A stretch of 40,852 bases of DNA from Dunaliella salina (Eukaryota; Chlorophyta; Chlorophyceae; Chlamydomonadales; Dunaliellaceae). The DNA lies in the NCBI GenBank assembly GCA_002284615.2, contig MU069532.1, positions 547,730 to 588,581 on the forward strand. Direction: 5' to 3'. The notes under the pieces are model-generated. The model was not told the origin of the DNA. It saw only the letters and a list, made by a program, of their open reading frames with translations, and searched no databases. Both the position numbers and the translations under genes were made by a program. This document shows positions 1-9,167 of this stretch, one piece after another; position 1 is the first letter of the stretch; each line of letters begins with the position of its first letter.

Positions 1-74
1 GTGCAGAGTGCTTAAGTTGGGATGCGCTCCTGCACCTTAGTGGCTCAGCCACAGCCCTTGTCAGCATAGGGCCC

Positions 75-226
75 TGCATGGCACGATGGAGCTTAGGGCA
101 CTCCATTCTATCCCAACCATGTCCAGGTTCTAGGGGCCTGTGCATGGAAATGCATGGCACGATGGAGCTTAGGCGCTCCACTCTGTCCCAACCATGGAGA
201 GGTTCTAGGAGCCTGTCCATGGAGCC
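75..226. repeat. 76-bp tandem repeat, two units
   Basis: Two head-to-tail units (75-150 and 151-226) both begin TGCATGGCACGATGGAGCTT and continue in parallel with scattered substitutions and one small length change. They lie upstream of the gag ORF, so they may belong to the leader or LTR of that retroelement. No LTR ends are visible to confirm this. Confidence 0.8.
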
Positions 227-254
227 TGCCTGAATCGTCTTGGTTGTTTCTGCG

Positions 255-468
255 TGGGCTGTGCAAACATTGCACGCTCTCGGGTCAGCTGGCATCAGCG
301 CCAGTGCGTCCAGCATTCTGCATGGGCTGTGCAAATCCTTTGTGCAAGCCCGGGTCAGCTGGCATCTGAGTCAGTGCGCCCAGCATGGCACGCCATGGGG
401 GAGCTTTGCCTTTGCTGTGGGTAGTNAGGGGTCAGCTGGCAGTTGCGTCAGTGCGCCCAGCATGTTGC
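255..468. repeat. 68-bp tandem repeat, three diverged units
   Basis: Units start near 255, 323 and 391. Each carries GGGCTGTGCAAA or a decayed form of it, then GGTCAGCTGGCA, then CAGTGCG(T/C)CCAGCAT. The third unit has a small insertion and an N at 426. Open frames across this stretch are by-products of the repeat. From 469 to 847 I see no gene or clear signal other than the untranslated leader of the gag ORF. Confidence 0.75.
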
Positions 469-847
469 ATGAGAGGGGGGATGATAATTCTTCCCCTCAT
501 ATCTCTTGGTTTGGAACAGAGCTGAGTGGGTCATCACCCGCAAGAAAATTTCAATGGACTCATAACCACTCTGTCTTACAAGGCTGATCCAGCCCAATTT
601 AGAGGCAAGTGCTGCTCCATGCATGCACACATCTGTCAACCTGGACATGAGCCCACTGTCACATTCCCTCGAGAGGTTCTATTGAGAGAAAGAAGGAGAG
701 TGAAAGAGAGAAGCCACACAAGAAGGATGAAGCTGCCATCCATTGCCCTTCCCAGGGTTTATTTTATGAATTGATTGAGCTCTAGAGAAGAACAGGCAGT
801 CAGCCAACTGCTTCCACACACGCATATTTGCTGGAGTTGAAGAGAAC

Positions 848-2125
848 ATGATGTTTGACATACAAGCTCCTCCTATTTTCCATGGAGAGCCAGGCAAAGA
901 TGATCTGCCTGCCTTTCTGCATGACCTGTGTGCATGGTATCACACCACAAAGACCGCATGTGGACTCAATGCTCCTCAGCTATTTGAGCTGATCAGTTAC
1001 CAAGCTTTTCCATTCCGCTCCAATGCCTGTGAGTGGTTCAAGACTTGCAAGTCACAGATTCTGGACGACGCTGTATGGCGGGTGGAAGTGGATGCTCTAC
1101 TGACATGCACTGTACGAGCATTGTCCGAGGAATTTGAGTACCTGACAGGAGACAAAGAAAGTACACTGTACAGCATGGAGCTCCAACCCGGTGAGAACAT
1201 TTCAACTTTTGTGATGCGCTTTCGTAGGCTAGCATTGGATGCTGAGGTGCGTGAAAGCAAGGCCTTGCGCAGGCTGGTTCAAGCAGTCAGCACACATGCC
1301 CCTGACTACGCTAAAGAGCTTGAAGTAGATGTGATCCGTGAGCAAACCTCACTGGAAGATGCTGTCAAGCTTGCGCAGAAATTCACTCGTTACTACGCGC
1401 TGCAAGGCACCTTGCCTGTGCCTAAGTATGGTAAGAGCAATCAGAAGCACGTGCACTTCAGCAAGCCTGCTGTGAATGGCAAAGAATGCTTGTTTGATGA
1501 CATTGCTGATCTGAAGCAGAAAGTCCAAGACCTGCAGGCACAGGTAACTGCAGTGAAATTCCCACCTGTACCTAACTCTTTCACCTCAAGACCACACAGC
1601 TTGCCTCTCGCCAGCAGTTCGCTGCTGGGGGGTGGTACTCATCCATCATTTAAGCAGCTCCCCGCTGTCTCAAGCCAAGCTGCAACTAAATCACGCACAC
1701 CATGTCAAGAATGCGGCAGAACCCACTCACAACGTGCACCTTGCTATGGGCCCAACTTTGAGAAGAGCCCTTGGCAAGCAAAACCCCAAGTTCACATGAC
1801 CAGCAACCCACTGTGGATGCCAAATGTATGTGCAGATATGCATGAGCCGTACAGCATGTGCACCATGATCCATGAGCCAACAGAAGAACCAGTTTCTGCT
1901 GCTGCACCTGTTCCTTTTGAGCCACCAAGAATGACTCTGCAAGATGATGGTCTGCATGCGACACCTGTGCACCCACGTGAACAGCACTCACACTCTCAAG
2001 CATCTGGTGTGTATCAGAAGCCANCACCTGCGCATATGCAAGTACCCATCAGTGCTCTTGGTGAGCAAAAACTGCTTGAGCTGCTACGCAGGCAACCAGA
2101 AAGCACCGTCAACATCAGCATATGA
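848..2125 (+). CDS. Retrotransposon Gag polyprotein
   Basis: A 425-codon ORF opens with two adjacent ATGs. Its N-terminal half has the layout of LTR-retrotransposon Gag: an alpha-helical region with W/F-rich segments and a conserved-looking block around SMELQPGENISTFVMRFRRL (about residues 110-135). A basic Q/S/P-rich region follows. A zinc-knuckle-like CX2CX3HX5C (C286, C289, H293, C299) stands in for the nucleocapsid. Gag packages element RNA into cytoplasmic particles. The ORF is intact apart from one N near 2023, which suggests recent activity or recent insertion. The stop codon overlaps the next ORF's ATG. I call it Gag from layout and from the neighbouring protease; the exact superfamily (Ty3-like is most likely) is inferred. 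Confidence 0.75.
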   Translation: MMFDIQAPPIFHGEPGKDDLPAFLHDLCAWYHTTKTACGLNAPQLFELISYQAFPFRSNACEWFKTCKSQILDDAVWRVEVDALLTCTVRALSEEFEYLTGDKESTLYSMELQPGENISTFVMRFRRLALDAEVRESKALRRLVQAVSTHAPDYAKELEVDVIREQTSLEDAVKLAQKFTRYYALQGTLPVPKYGKSNQKHVHFSKPAVNGKECLFDDIADLKQKVQDLQAQVTAVKFPPVPNSFTSRPHSLPLASSSLLGGGTHPSFKQLPAVSSQAATKSRTPCQECGRTHSQRAPCYGPNFEKSPWQAKPQVHMTSNPLWMPNVCADMHEPYSMCTMIHEPTEEPVSAAAPVPFEPPRMTLQDDGLHATPVHPREQHSHSQASGVYQKPXPAHMQVPISALGEQKLLELLRRQPESTVNISI

Positions 2126-3078
2126 GCCCCAAGACATCTGTCGCTTTACTTGAGCACACTGACATCTTGAGCAGCAATAGTGCAGCACATGCAGACGCAA
2201 ACCACTCTGCTGCAGCATACGCATCATCATCTGCTAAGCCACATGTAAGTTTTGCAGATACAGCGGCAAGCGCTGGAAGCGCTGTGCCTGATGACTACTT
2301 CAAGAGCACACCTGGCCTTTACATGGTCAATGGAGGTCTGTCCCTGGAGCATGAAGGGAAGTCGGTAACTGATATCCCGAGAGCTTTGTATGATACTGGT
2401 TCAGAAGTGAATTTGATCTCAGAAAAGTTTGCTAANGCACGCAAGATTTCCTACGCACTNNGTGGCAAGTGCATCGCTACATCATTAGGTGCNTCNGGAT
2501 CNGTTGTTGGAGAAGTCAGTGTCCCAATGCTTTGTGTTCTGAACAAGGGCACGCATGATGAGTGCAAGACGTTCACCAAAGCTGCTACACATTTCCTGGT
2601 TGTCAGAGGTGTTGATCACCTGTATGATGTGCTGCTGTCCACACACTGTGCACGTGATTTGGGATCTCGCCCTGACCCTGTGACTGGATTGTTTGAATAC
2701 AGACCTTTCCTTGTACGCGGTGACAAGCACACAATTGCATCAGTGCCATTAAACACCAAGTCTACCAAATCCTGGGCACAATCTCTGCCAGCTGGCATTT
2801 TTGCTTCCTTTGCGTCCACATTTGCTTCTGGCAATAGCAGCAATGCATCCTGTGCACCAGCTGGAGCAGAGTCGAGTGAAACATCCTCAGGAGGACTTGA
2901 GCAAGCAGCAGACACTCAGCTGCCCTTTGTGTACAAACCACTGAGTAATTTGCAGAATAGAGAGTCATCCTTCGGGCAAACAGCCGGACGCTGGACACAC
3001 AACAGAGGAAACAGCCAAATCTGGCGCAGGAGTTGCGCCTGCAGCAGAGGAAGCCGCTGCGTTAGCAGCAGGCCATAG
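2122..3078 (+). CDS. Retrotransposon aspartic protease ORF
   Basis: A 318-codon ORF starts at the ATG that overlaps the gag stop (ATGA, 2122-2125), so it is in the -1 frame relative to gag. The sequence ALYDTGSEVNLIS has the active-site D91-T-G-S94 of retroviral-type aspartic proteases, which act as dimers and cleave Gag. The preceding residues 55-90 fit the protease N-terminal strand. The region after about residue 200 is low in motifs and rich in S/A/Q. Five N bases fall in codons 108-130. Expression could be by re-initiation at ATGA or by a -1 frameshift. No reverse transcriptase or integrase follows within the next 1.4 kb, so the element is either non-autonomous or broken after the protease. 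Confidence 0.72.
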   Translation: MSPKTSVALLEHTDILSSNSAAHADANHSAAAYASSSAKPHVSFADTAASAGSAVPDDYFKSTPGLYMVNGGLSLEHEGKSVTDIPRALYDTGSEVNLISEKFAXARKISYAXXGKCIATSLGXXGXVVGEVSVPMLCVLNKGTHDECKTFTKAATHFLVVRGVDHLYDVLLSTHCARDLGSRPDPVTGLFEYRPFLVRGDKHTIASVPLNTKSTKSWAQSLPAGIFASFASTFASGNSSNASCAPAGAESSETSSGGLEQAADTQLPFVYKPLSNLQNRESSFGQTAGRWTHNRGNSQIWRRSCACSRGSRCVSSRP

Positions 3079-3982
3079 GCCGCACCAGACAGCAGCAGGA
3101 GCTGAAACTGGGGGGTCTGGAGGAGATCAAGCAGTTGCAGCCACGCTCGCGCGTGTTGTGCACACACCGCATACACTGCTGTTGCCTTCTGAGCTTTGTA
3201 TAGCATGTGCGACAGCCTGCAATCTCTAGGGGTGCATGGAGTCTGGGAAAAGTAGCCGGTGGCATGCATATGCCACAGCAGCAAGCAGCGGTGAGCAGGA
3301 TGAGCTCACAAAAAAGGGCACAGGAACGGTAAAGCTGCTGCTCAGCATCTGTTAAGTGTTGTGATAAGCTAGCACCTGTGTAATTGTTTGAGCATGCACT
3401 ATACTGTGACAGAGTAGTCTGAATTATTGAGTTTATGTTTGCCTAAAAAGTTCTGAATTGCAAGGAGCAAAACCTGGTGAAGCTGAATGCGTGATTCTGC
3501 CTTGTCATGAGGTGCTGGTTAATTCTGAGTCATTTACTTTTCCCTGCCTTTCTGCTTTTGACGACATAACTCAGTGAAAGCCTTTGAAAGGGTGTGTGTT
3601 TGTTGAAGTAAAACTCCCTTGTTGGTCCTGTTTTGTGAAGATCATCTCAAGACGATGCTGTGCATTCTGAATAGAAGCAGTTGTTCTGTGGTGTGAACAT
3701 CTGGAGAAGTATGTGTCCAACATCCATGGTTGTACCTGTCCACTTCATGGCAGTCGGCTCTGCAAAGGTAAAGCAGCTTTGTATGCCTTTCCTTTCCTTA
3801 TTTTGGCGATTTTTGTGTGATGTGGCCGTGTCTTTGCTTTGATATTGTCCTGATTCTATCTCGAGGTTCATCATCCTATCCTTTTGCATTTTTCCATCAA
3901 CTTGCCAACACTCATTTGCAAAGTGATTTTTCCTTGCTGCCCTTCTCTCTGTTCTGTGCACCAAGCAAAAATCAGGGGGGTA
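3079..3982 (+). other. Non-coding 3' part of the gag-pro element, with a purine tract
   Basis: No ORF here has recognisable content, and no RT, RNase H or integrase motif was found on either strand. Near the end is AAAAATCAGGGGGG (about 3968-3980), which resembles the polypurine tract that sits just before a 3' LTR. It is followed directly by TAG and then TGATTCG, and LTRs usually begin with TG. Function is inferred from position only. Confidence 0.35.
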
Positions 3983-4559
3983 GTGATTCGTGTTACCAAG
4001 TCAGTATATCTTACAGAACATGATCTGAGCATGACAGCTGACATGCTCATTTAGTGTTGTGTCAATTTTACTGTTGGTGACCAATTAGTTAGGTTGTTAT
4101 AGGGGTTTTTGGGTGATGATTTTCCCTGGACCTCCATGTTGAGAATTTCTACGTTCTACGTTCTACATTCTGCTTTGTACATGCAGTGCCATCTGGATAA
4201 GATGTAGTAGAATATCTCAACCTTCTATGTGTAAAGGAGTGATGGCCTGAGGCCAAGCAAGCCCTGGGGAGAGGGCAAGGATGGAGCAGCAGCGGGGCAA
4301 TCAGGGAAGTGTGGCAAAGAGAGCACAAGAGAGTAAGCATGTCTGAGTGTGGCAGGCATTGCAAGAAACATGCTGCTGGTTATTGCAGCCCAATGTCCTC
4401 TGATGGAGGGTTACTCCACCTTGGACGAAGGANGTGGTGGTGCGGAGGCAGGCCACACACTGCCGTGACCAGTGAACCACACCACCATGACAAAGTTCCC
4501 CACTTGTGATTCGTGTTACCAAGTCAGTATATCTTACAGAACATGATTTGAGCATGACA
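3983..4559 (+). repeat. 54-bp direct repeat pair around 469 bp
   Basis: Positions 3983-4036 and 4506-4559 are the same 54-bp sequence (starting GTGATTCGTGTTACC and ending GAGCATGACA) with a single difference. The first copy lies right after the purine tract. The second lies at the left edge of non-LTR copy A. The segment between them (4037-4505) has no recognisable gene, only a short TTCTACG triplet repeat near 4147. The pair may be LTR sequence plus a partial second LTR, or a long duplication made by another insertion. Confidence 0.6.
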
Positions 4560-5000
4560 AGGCCCTTTTACTCTACAATCAAGGATCACACAAGACGAAT
4601 CAGAAGGGAAGGATCAAAGAGGCTAGCTCCATTCCAAAATCATGGACAAAAGTGCCTATAATGGATGCATTAAAACCCTCAGTAACAGCAAATCTCCAGG
4701 ACCAGATAGTGAATAAGATCTTTTAAATGCTCTCCCCCAAAATTCAAGAGAGCGGTCATAAGCTCTTCATCATCAAGTGGGCTACGCGCCTTACCCCAGT
4801 GTCTTGAAAAATCAGTGAGACTATCCTCGTTGACAAAAACAAAGGAGAGGAGACAGATATATCCTCCTACAGACCCATTGGTCTAGCCAACACGCTTTAC
4901 AAGCTCTGGACATGCATGGTTACTTATACTCTCTTTGAGTTTGCAGAAGCACATTACCACCTGAGCTGTACACAAGCTGGCTCCGGAATCAAAATGACTA

Positions 5001-5080
5001 GGGTTCGCACAAACGTTATAGGGTTCGCACAAACGTTATAGGGTTCGCACAATCGTTACAGGGTTCGCACAAACGATATA
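5001..5080. repeat. Four 20-bp subterminal tandem repeats of the hAT-like element
   Basis: The unit GGGTTCGCACAAACGTTATA occurs four times in a row (5001, 5021, 5041, 5061). The first two are perfect and the last two differ at one or two bases. They repeat the terminal inverted repeat itself. hAT transposases bind subterminal repeats, so these may be binding sites. AT-rich ATAACGT motifs continue to about 5185 and recur at 5800-5875. Confidence 0.85.
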
Positions 5081-5254
5081 TAACGTTATATTTATAACAT
5101 GTGTGTAACCCGTATATTTGAGTTTGGATCTTGTCATGTTATACGTTATAAAGTTATACGTTATATATAACGTTATATAACGTCATATTCGAAGAAGTTC
5201 ACACTGAAGTTTCACGATTTCGTGGTCGCAACCCTTCGAGTTTCGTGACTGTGA

Positions 5255-5611
5255 GAAGAAGAAGAGGCCAGGGAGGACAAGGAGGAATTTGAGGCGCAGG
5301 AAAGTGCAGCACAGCTTAGGCAGGCTAAGCTGAGCTCTATGTCCAGTGGTGGGAGAGTCTGCGCTGAGTATTGGGCATGGTTGAAGCCTGTGTTGATGAG
5401 GAAAGGCCCAGGCAAGCCTTTGCAGTGCAGGCTCGTGTGCAACAGGGGCGGGGAGGCAGTGTGTGGGAAGGACCTGGCCGGTGACAACCCTGCCAAGTCT
5501 GCCAGGGACCACTACACTGTGTGGATGCAAGGGCCTGCATGGAAGCAGGCCAAGCATCTCTGCGCATTGAGCCTGGCAAGGAGCAGCAAGGGCAGCAGCA
5601 GCAGATGCTAG
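5255..5611 (+). pseudogene. BED-like zinc-finger N-terminus of a hAT transposase (fragment)
   Basis: The frame is open from 5255 to a stop at 5609-5611, with the first ATG at 5339. Before the ATG it is acidic (EEEEAREDKEEFE). After it, residues run WAWLKPVL..KGPGKPLQCRLVC, then CGKDLAGDNPAKSARDH. A C-x(3)-C pair followed by CG and DH fits a BED-type DNA-binding finger, which hAT transposases carry at their N-terminus. The rest of the transposase is absent. The finger assignment is inferred from this pattern and from the hAT-like ends. Confidence 0.55.
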
Positions 5612-7084
5612 GCAAGCACACTTTCACAGGGAGCTTTGTATAAGGATGTTTTACGCACTTGGCACAAACTCTGACTTTCAGACACTTTTTTAATCACCAT
5701 CTCATTTTTTGCTCAAAGTAAATTGGGTTAACGGTCTCTACTTATTGAGAGCTATCCAGTGATACCCTTGAAGTTGCGATACGCTGAACTTGAAATCTGA
5801 GTATATAACGTGTATAACGTTTATAACGTTATATAACGTGATATAACGTGTAACCATTTCGCCATATAACGTTTGTGCGAACCCTAAAAATGACACTATC
5901 CACCAACTCCAGGATGTCATCATGGGAGTTGAAGATGCCAAAATTTTCGGAAAAGACATGTATGCCCTCATTGCAGACTTCACGTCTGCCTTCAACACTG
6001 CTGACCACGACAGGATGCTTTGGATAATGTATGATTTGGGCTTCCCCATTCATGCCACTGACACCGTCTAAAATCTATATGAAATTGCCACTTTTCAAAT
6101 AAGACTTCCCTCAGGGACTAGCACTAAGCAAATTCATGTTCAAGAGGTACAATTCAAGGGGACACACTCTCACCTCTCCTCTTTCTCCTTTACATGGAGC
6201 TCCTCCTGTGTTGGCTGCATCAAGGGGTGCGCGGCTACAAACATGGATGTGTCCCAGACCAAAACACTACCGACAACAAACTTGCAAATAACCTTACCAG
6301 CACTGCCTTTGCTGATGACCTCCTCTGTCAAACTAGCACAATAATACAAGACCTACAAGCACAAGCCAGAAAACTCACCTTCTACTCTGACTGGGCCGCA
6401 CTCATTATTTCTGGCAGCAAAACTAAAGCTACCGCCATTCTACACAGCCATTCCAGAAAAGATCACAATGGGTTGACTCCTTCTCAAGTACTCCACGAAA
6501 AGACCAAGGAAAAAAAGAAAATCCAAGGACAATAGGCCCAGTTCCTCTCATCAAGTGAGCCCTTCCCCTATCTTGGTGTTCATATAACAATGGAACTTTG
6601 CCGGAAGCACCAGAATCAGCATATGACTCATAATCTAGAAAATAAGCTAGATGATCTTGACGCATCCTATGCATCCCCACGCCAAATGCTAAACATGGTA
6701 CGCACTGCCATAATCCCCAGCCTCGCATACTCTTTTGCAGTGACTCCCTGCACAACGACTGACATCATTATCTGGGACAACATGCATGATAGACAGAATG
6801 GTCAAACACAAACACAAACACTCACTCTGGAAGAGTGCAGCTGCAGCAATGATCCGCATTTCAATTTACGTAAAGTACTTTAGGCGCCAGGCTTTTGCTC
6901 TCTCTTACAGCCTTGAGGACCCCTTAATAAGACACAGCTTAGTTAGCCTCAACTTCCTAATAAGCAAATAGGAAAACTTAATATTTCATCTGAAACCTAC
7001 CTTACCAAACAAAAAGGAACAAATCTGAACAAGAAATGTCAGCTCAACTGTAACATGCGCGCTCGCCAGCTCACTAGTGTCCAT

Positions 7085-7892
7085 TCCAGCAAGCTCCATC
7101 TCATGAAAATTGGCACAAGTGTTTAAGGAGGAGCTTGAACACATACGTGGAGTTCTCACCTTGCACGAGCCACCTCCACATAATCTCTCTACTTTCATCA
7201 CTTGCATTATGCAACCTTTGCTGAATTTAGGAATCAGTGGGCTACATGAGCTTACATCACCACGCAAAACTCACATCATCTCAGTTTCTCGACTTCAGGC
7301 TAAACACCCCAAGGTGAACAACAAATGCAAAATTGCACTTAACAGGCTGGCAGCTCTTGTCAACCTTGCCCCACAACAAGAATTGGACACATCCTCAATC
7401 CAAGAGATAATTGCATACAAAAACACTGAAGCAAACACTCTCCAAGTCTACCGTTGTATCAACAACACACATGTGAGCGGCCTTACCAACACAAGCATGG
7501 GTGGGGAACAGGACTCCCACACCCAGGTTTTCCAACGAGCAAGCCCCCAACCCAACTTTTTCCCCCCACTCAAGCAGTGCCACCACCACAGCCCCGCTCC
7601 ACATCTTTTTACACCCATGAACACACCGGACGCCGCCTGACGTACAGTCAATCATCCCACACCCATACATTGCCCTGGAACACAACTGGTTGCAGATGCC
7701 ATGGAAATGCAATCACTTGAGGAGCCTCTCAGCAAAAAAACTCGCTTTAATGCTACACTTAGCATCACTCCCACACAATCACTTAACTACTCTACAGACA
7801 GACTCAATGCAAGTCTGAATACCCTGTCTCCTGCCATAAAGGCTGCTACTGCTGAAGGGCCGCCAAGCAAACACAAAAAGGCTCAGCTTTGA
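7085..7892 (+). pseudogene. Post-RT domain of non-LTR copy A
   Basis: Frames at 7110-7640 and 7701-7892 resemble the minus-strand segment of copy D at about 20,000-19,680. Shared features are an LA/LKRL-type basic helix (KIALNRLAALVNL here, HIVALKRLSHTLN in D), then C-I-N-N/H-T near 7455-7470, then a P/S-rich tail. I do not recognise the domain outside this family. A CCTTTTTTTCTTGTCCCAGC block occurs twice nearby (about 7901 and 8147), probably a small local duplication. Confidence 0.5.
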
Positions 7893-8279
7893 GAGATACC
7901 CCTTTTTTTCTTGTCCCAGCCAGGCTACCCCATATAATAGCAGTTCACATGCTTGTCTGAGTACTGCTCAACATATCCCTACACAGCCCAACTCCCCAAG
8001 CACTAACCACCAACATCAGACAGACGATTGTCTCAACCCTCAGACACAAACTTCATACTCCGCACAGTTCAGATACTTCAAATTCAAACAAACAGACCCA
8101 GAAAGAAGAGGCAAACTTTGTTCCACACAGACAGAGAGATCATTTCCCCTTTTTTTCTTGTCCCAGCATCCACTCTCTAAGCTCCTTTCCCAAGGCCCAA
8201 AAGTCTGGAACTAAAAGAAAAACCCAGCTGAGAAAGTTGCTAAAGAGACTCCTGCTAGCTATGCACAATCAAGCTCCCC

Positions 8280-9060
8280 TGCCCTCAAAGTGCAATGGGC
8301 CCTTCCCCTTTTCGAACAAGCTAACCTTGTGCCTGAAGATGTCTCACCTGCTGCTCGCACTGCTGTTGAGTGTGCCTGCTGCCAAATATGCAATCATTTC
8401 CAAAGTTATGAAACCAGAACCTCGGAGGATCATTTCCTTATATGTATATTTGTGATGTGTTCCACCGGACGTACCATGGAATGACTGAAGGAACTTGGAT
8501 GCTTCTCGGACGAGCAAAGGCAAGAAATTGCAACAGCTTACACATGGGCTTGTCCCGCCTGTGCAGGCCTAAATGATGCCCCCAAAACTTGAAAGAGAGC
8601 GGCAGGAAAAACAAGAACTCAGGAAGGTCACTTGGAGGCCCTCCTGGGAATCAGAGGATCTACAAGAGACTTGGCCTATATTTAAAGAGTGTTTGCTTGT
8701 TCAAAGCTTAACAGAGCGAGCTTAATCCGAGCAAACACTCTTTTAAGTTCAAAGCTCAACAGAGCAAGCCAAATCCATACTTGCAGCAGATTCTCCACTC
8801 TCGAGCCTGGAAAGATAGGGTTCTGAAACACCTCATGCAACCAATGTAGAGGCTCATGCGAATATTGGCTGCGCGAGGTTGACATTGTAAAGTACGCGGA
8901 ACAGCAATCTCCTCATCCAGCACCATCAGACACAGGATCCCACTGCCATTCCCCTCCTACTCCATCCCCTCTCATTCTCCCAGACGTCTACATGGCAACA
9001 TGGCTTGCATATATAATACGCAAGTCAAACGTGTGGGAAAAAGAAAAGGAAAAAGAAAAA
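8280..9060 (+). pseudogene. Degraded PHD-finger and Cys-cluster region of copy A
   Basis: Across two frames this matches copy D: QWALPLFEQANLVPED near 8291-8340, CCQIC near 8380, CDVFHRTYHGM near 8441-8475 (frame-shifted), then TWACPACAGL near 8543-8572 and VTWRPSWESEDL near 8627-8665. These correspond to the first Cys pair, the second Cys pair with His, and the final CPAC pair of a C4HC3 PHD finger. Two ligand positions have been lost. CIYN near 9000 matches the start of D's Cys cluster. The region is not functional. Confidence 0.6.
8684..8776. repeat. 30-bp direct repeats with an inverted repeat
   Basis: GTTCAAAGC(T/C)(T/C)AACAGAGC occurs at 8699-8728 and 8747-8776 with the same continuation. 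AAAGAGTGTTTGC (8684-8696) is repeated inverted as GCAAACACTCTTT (8731-8743). It is a small local rearrangement within copy A with no known role. Confidence 0.7.
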
Positions 9061-9167
9061 CTACGTAGGCAGAGAAACTCTCCCTACATCAATTAAGGAA
9101 AAGGAGACACATTGGCTCAAAAAAGAGCCGTGTGCCCCCTCCACCACAAGGTATGAAAAATAGAAAA

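Larger units (their letters stand above)
4999..5886. mobile_element. hAT-like DNA transposon remnant with 8-bp target duplication
   Basis: The 888-bp insertion begins TAGGGTTCGCACAAACG and ends with the exact reverse complement, so it has terminal inverted repeats of at least 20 bp. It is flanked by AAAATGAC on both sides (4991-4998 and 5887-5894). An 8-bp duplication and TAGGG ends are hallmarks of hAT elements. It sits inside the RT of copy A, and RT motifs resume directly after it, so it inserted later. It encodes only an N-terminal zinc-finger-like fragment (5255-5611) and no catalytic DDE domain, so it is non-autonomous. Both subterminal regions are rich in short palindromic motifs such as TATAACGTTATA. 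Confidence 0.88.
4615..6970 (+). pseudogene. Reverse transcriptase fragment (non-LTR type)
   Basis: Recognisable RT blocks appear in order: a finger motif SNSKSPGPDS near 4690, then SSYRPIGLANTLYKLW near 4870-4908, then after the inserted element TIHQLQDVI. Motif A follows as DFTSAFNTADHDRML (about 5970-6020). A shifted version of the region before motif B lies near 6140-6200. Motif C is FADD (about 6310) in place of the usual YADD, followed by SDWAALIISGSKTKA and the thumb-region PYLGV near 6560. Stops at about 4710 and 6070 and several frame changes break it. RT copies element RNA into DNA at the target site. The non-LTR assignment rests on motif spacing and on the RNase H plus endonuclease carried by sister copies. 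Confidence 0.8.
4560..9150 (+). mobile_element. Non-LTR retrotransposon copy A (RT, post-RT domain, PHD), decayed
   Basis: Reading left to right in mixed frames, this stretch gives reverse transcriptase motifs (4615-6970), a post-RT region (7085-7892), a PHD-like zinc finger region (8280-8680) and a CIYN-containing segment near 8999-9015. The same order occurs in minus-strand copy D. Many stops and frameshifts show it is dead. A hAT-like element interrupts the RT. The right edge is lost where minus-strand copy B begins. No endonuclease was found upstream of the RT, so the 5' part of the element is missing here. Confidence 0.75.

Noticed and set aside
5001..5080. CRISPR-like array of four 20-bp repeats
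   Set aside because: The units abut with no spacers, match the adjoining transposon end and lie in eukaryotic DNA.
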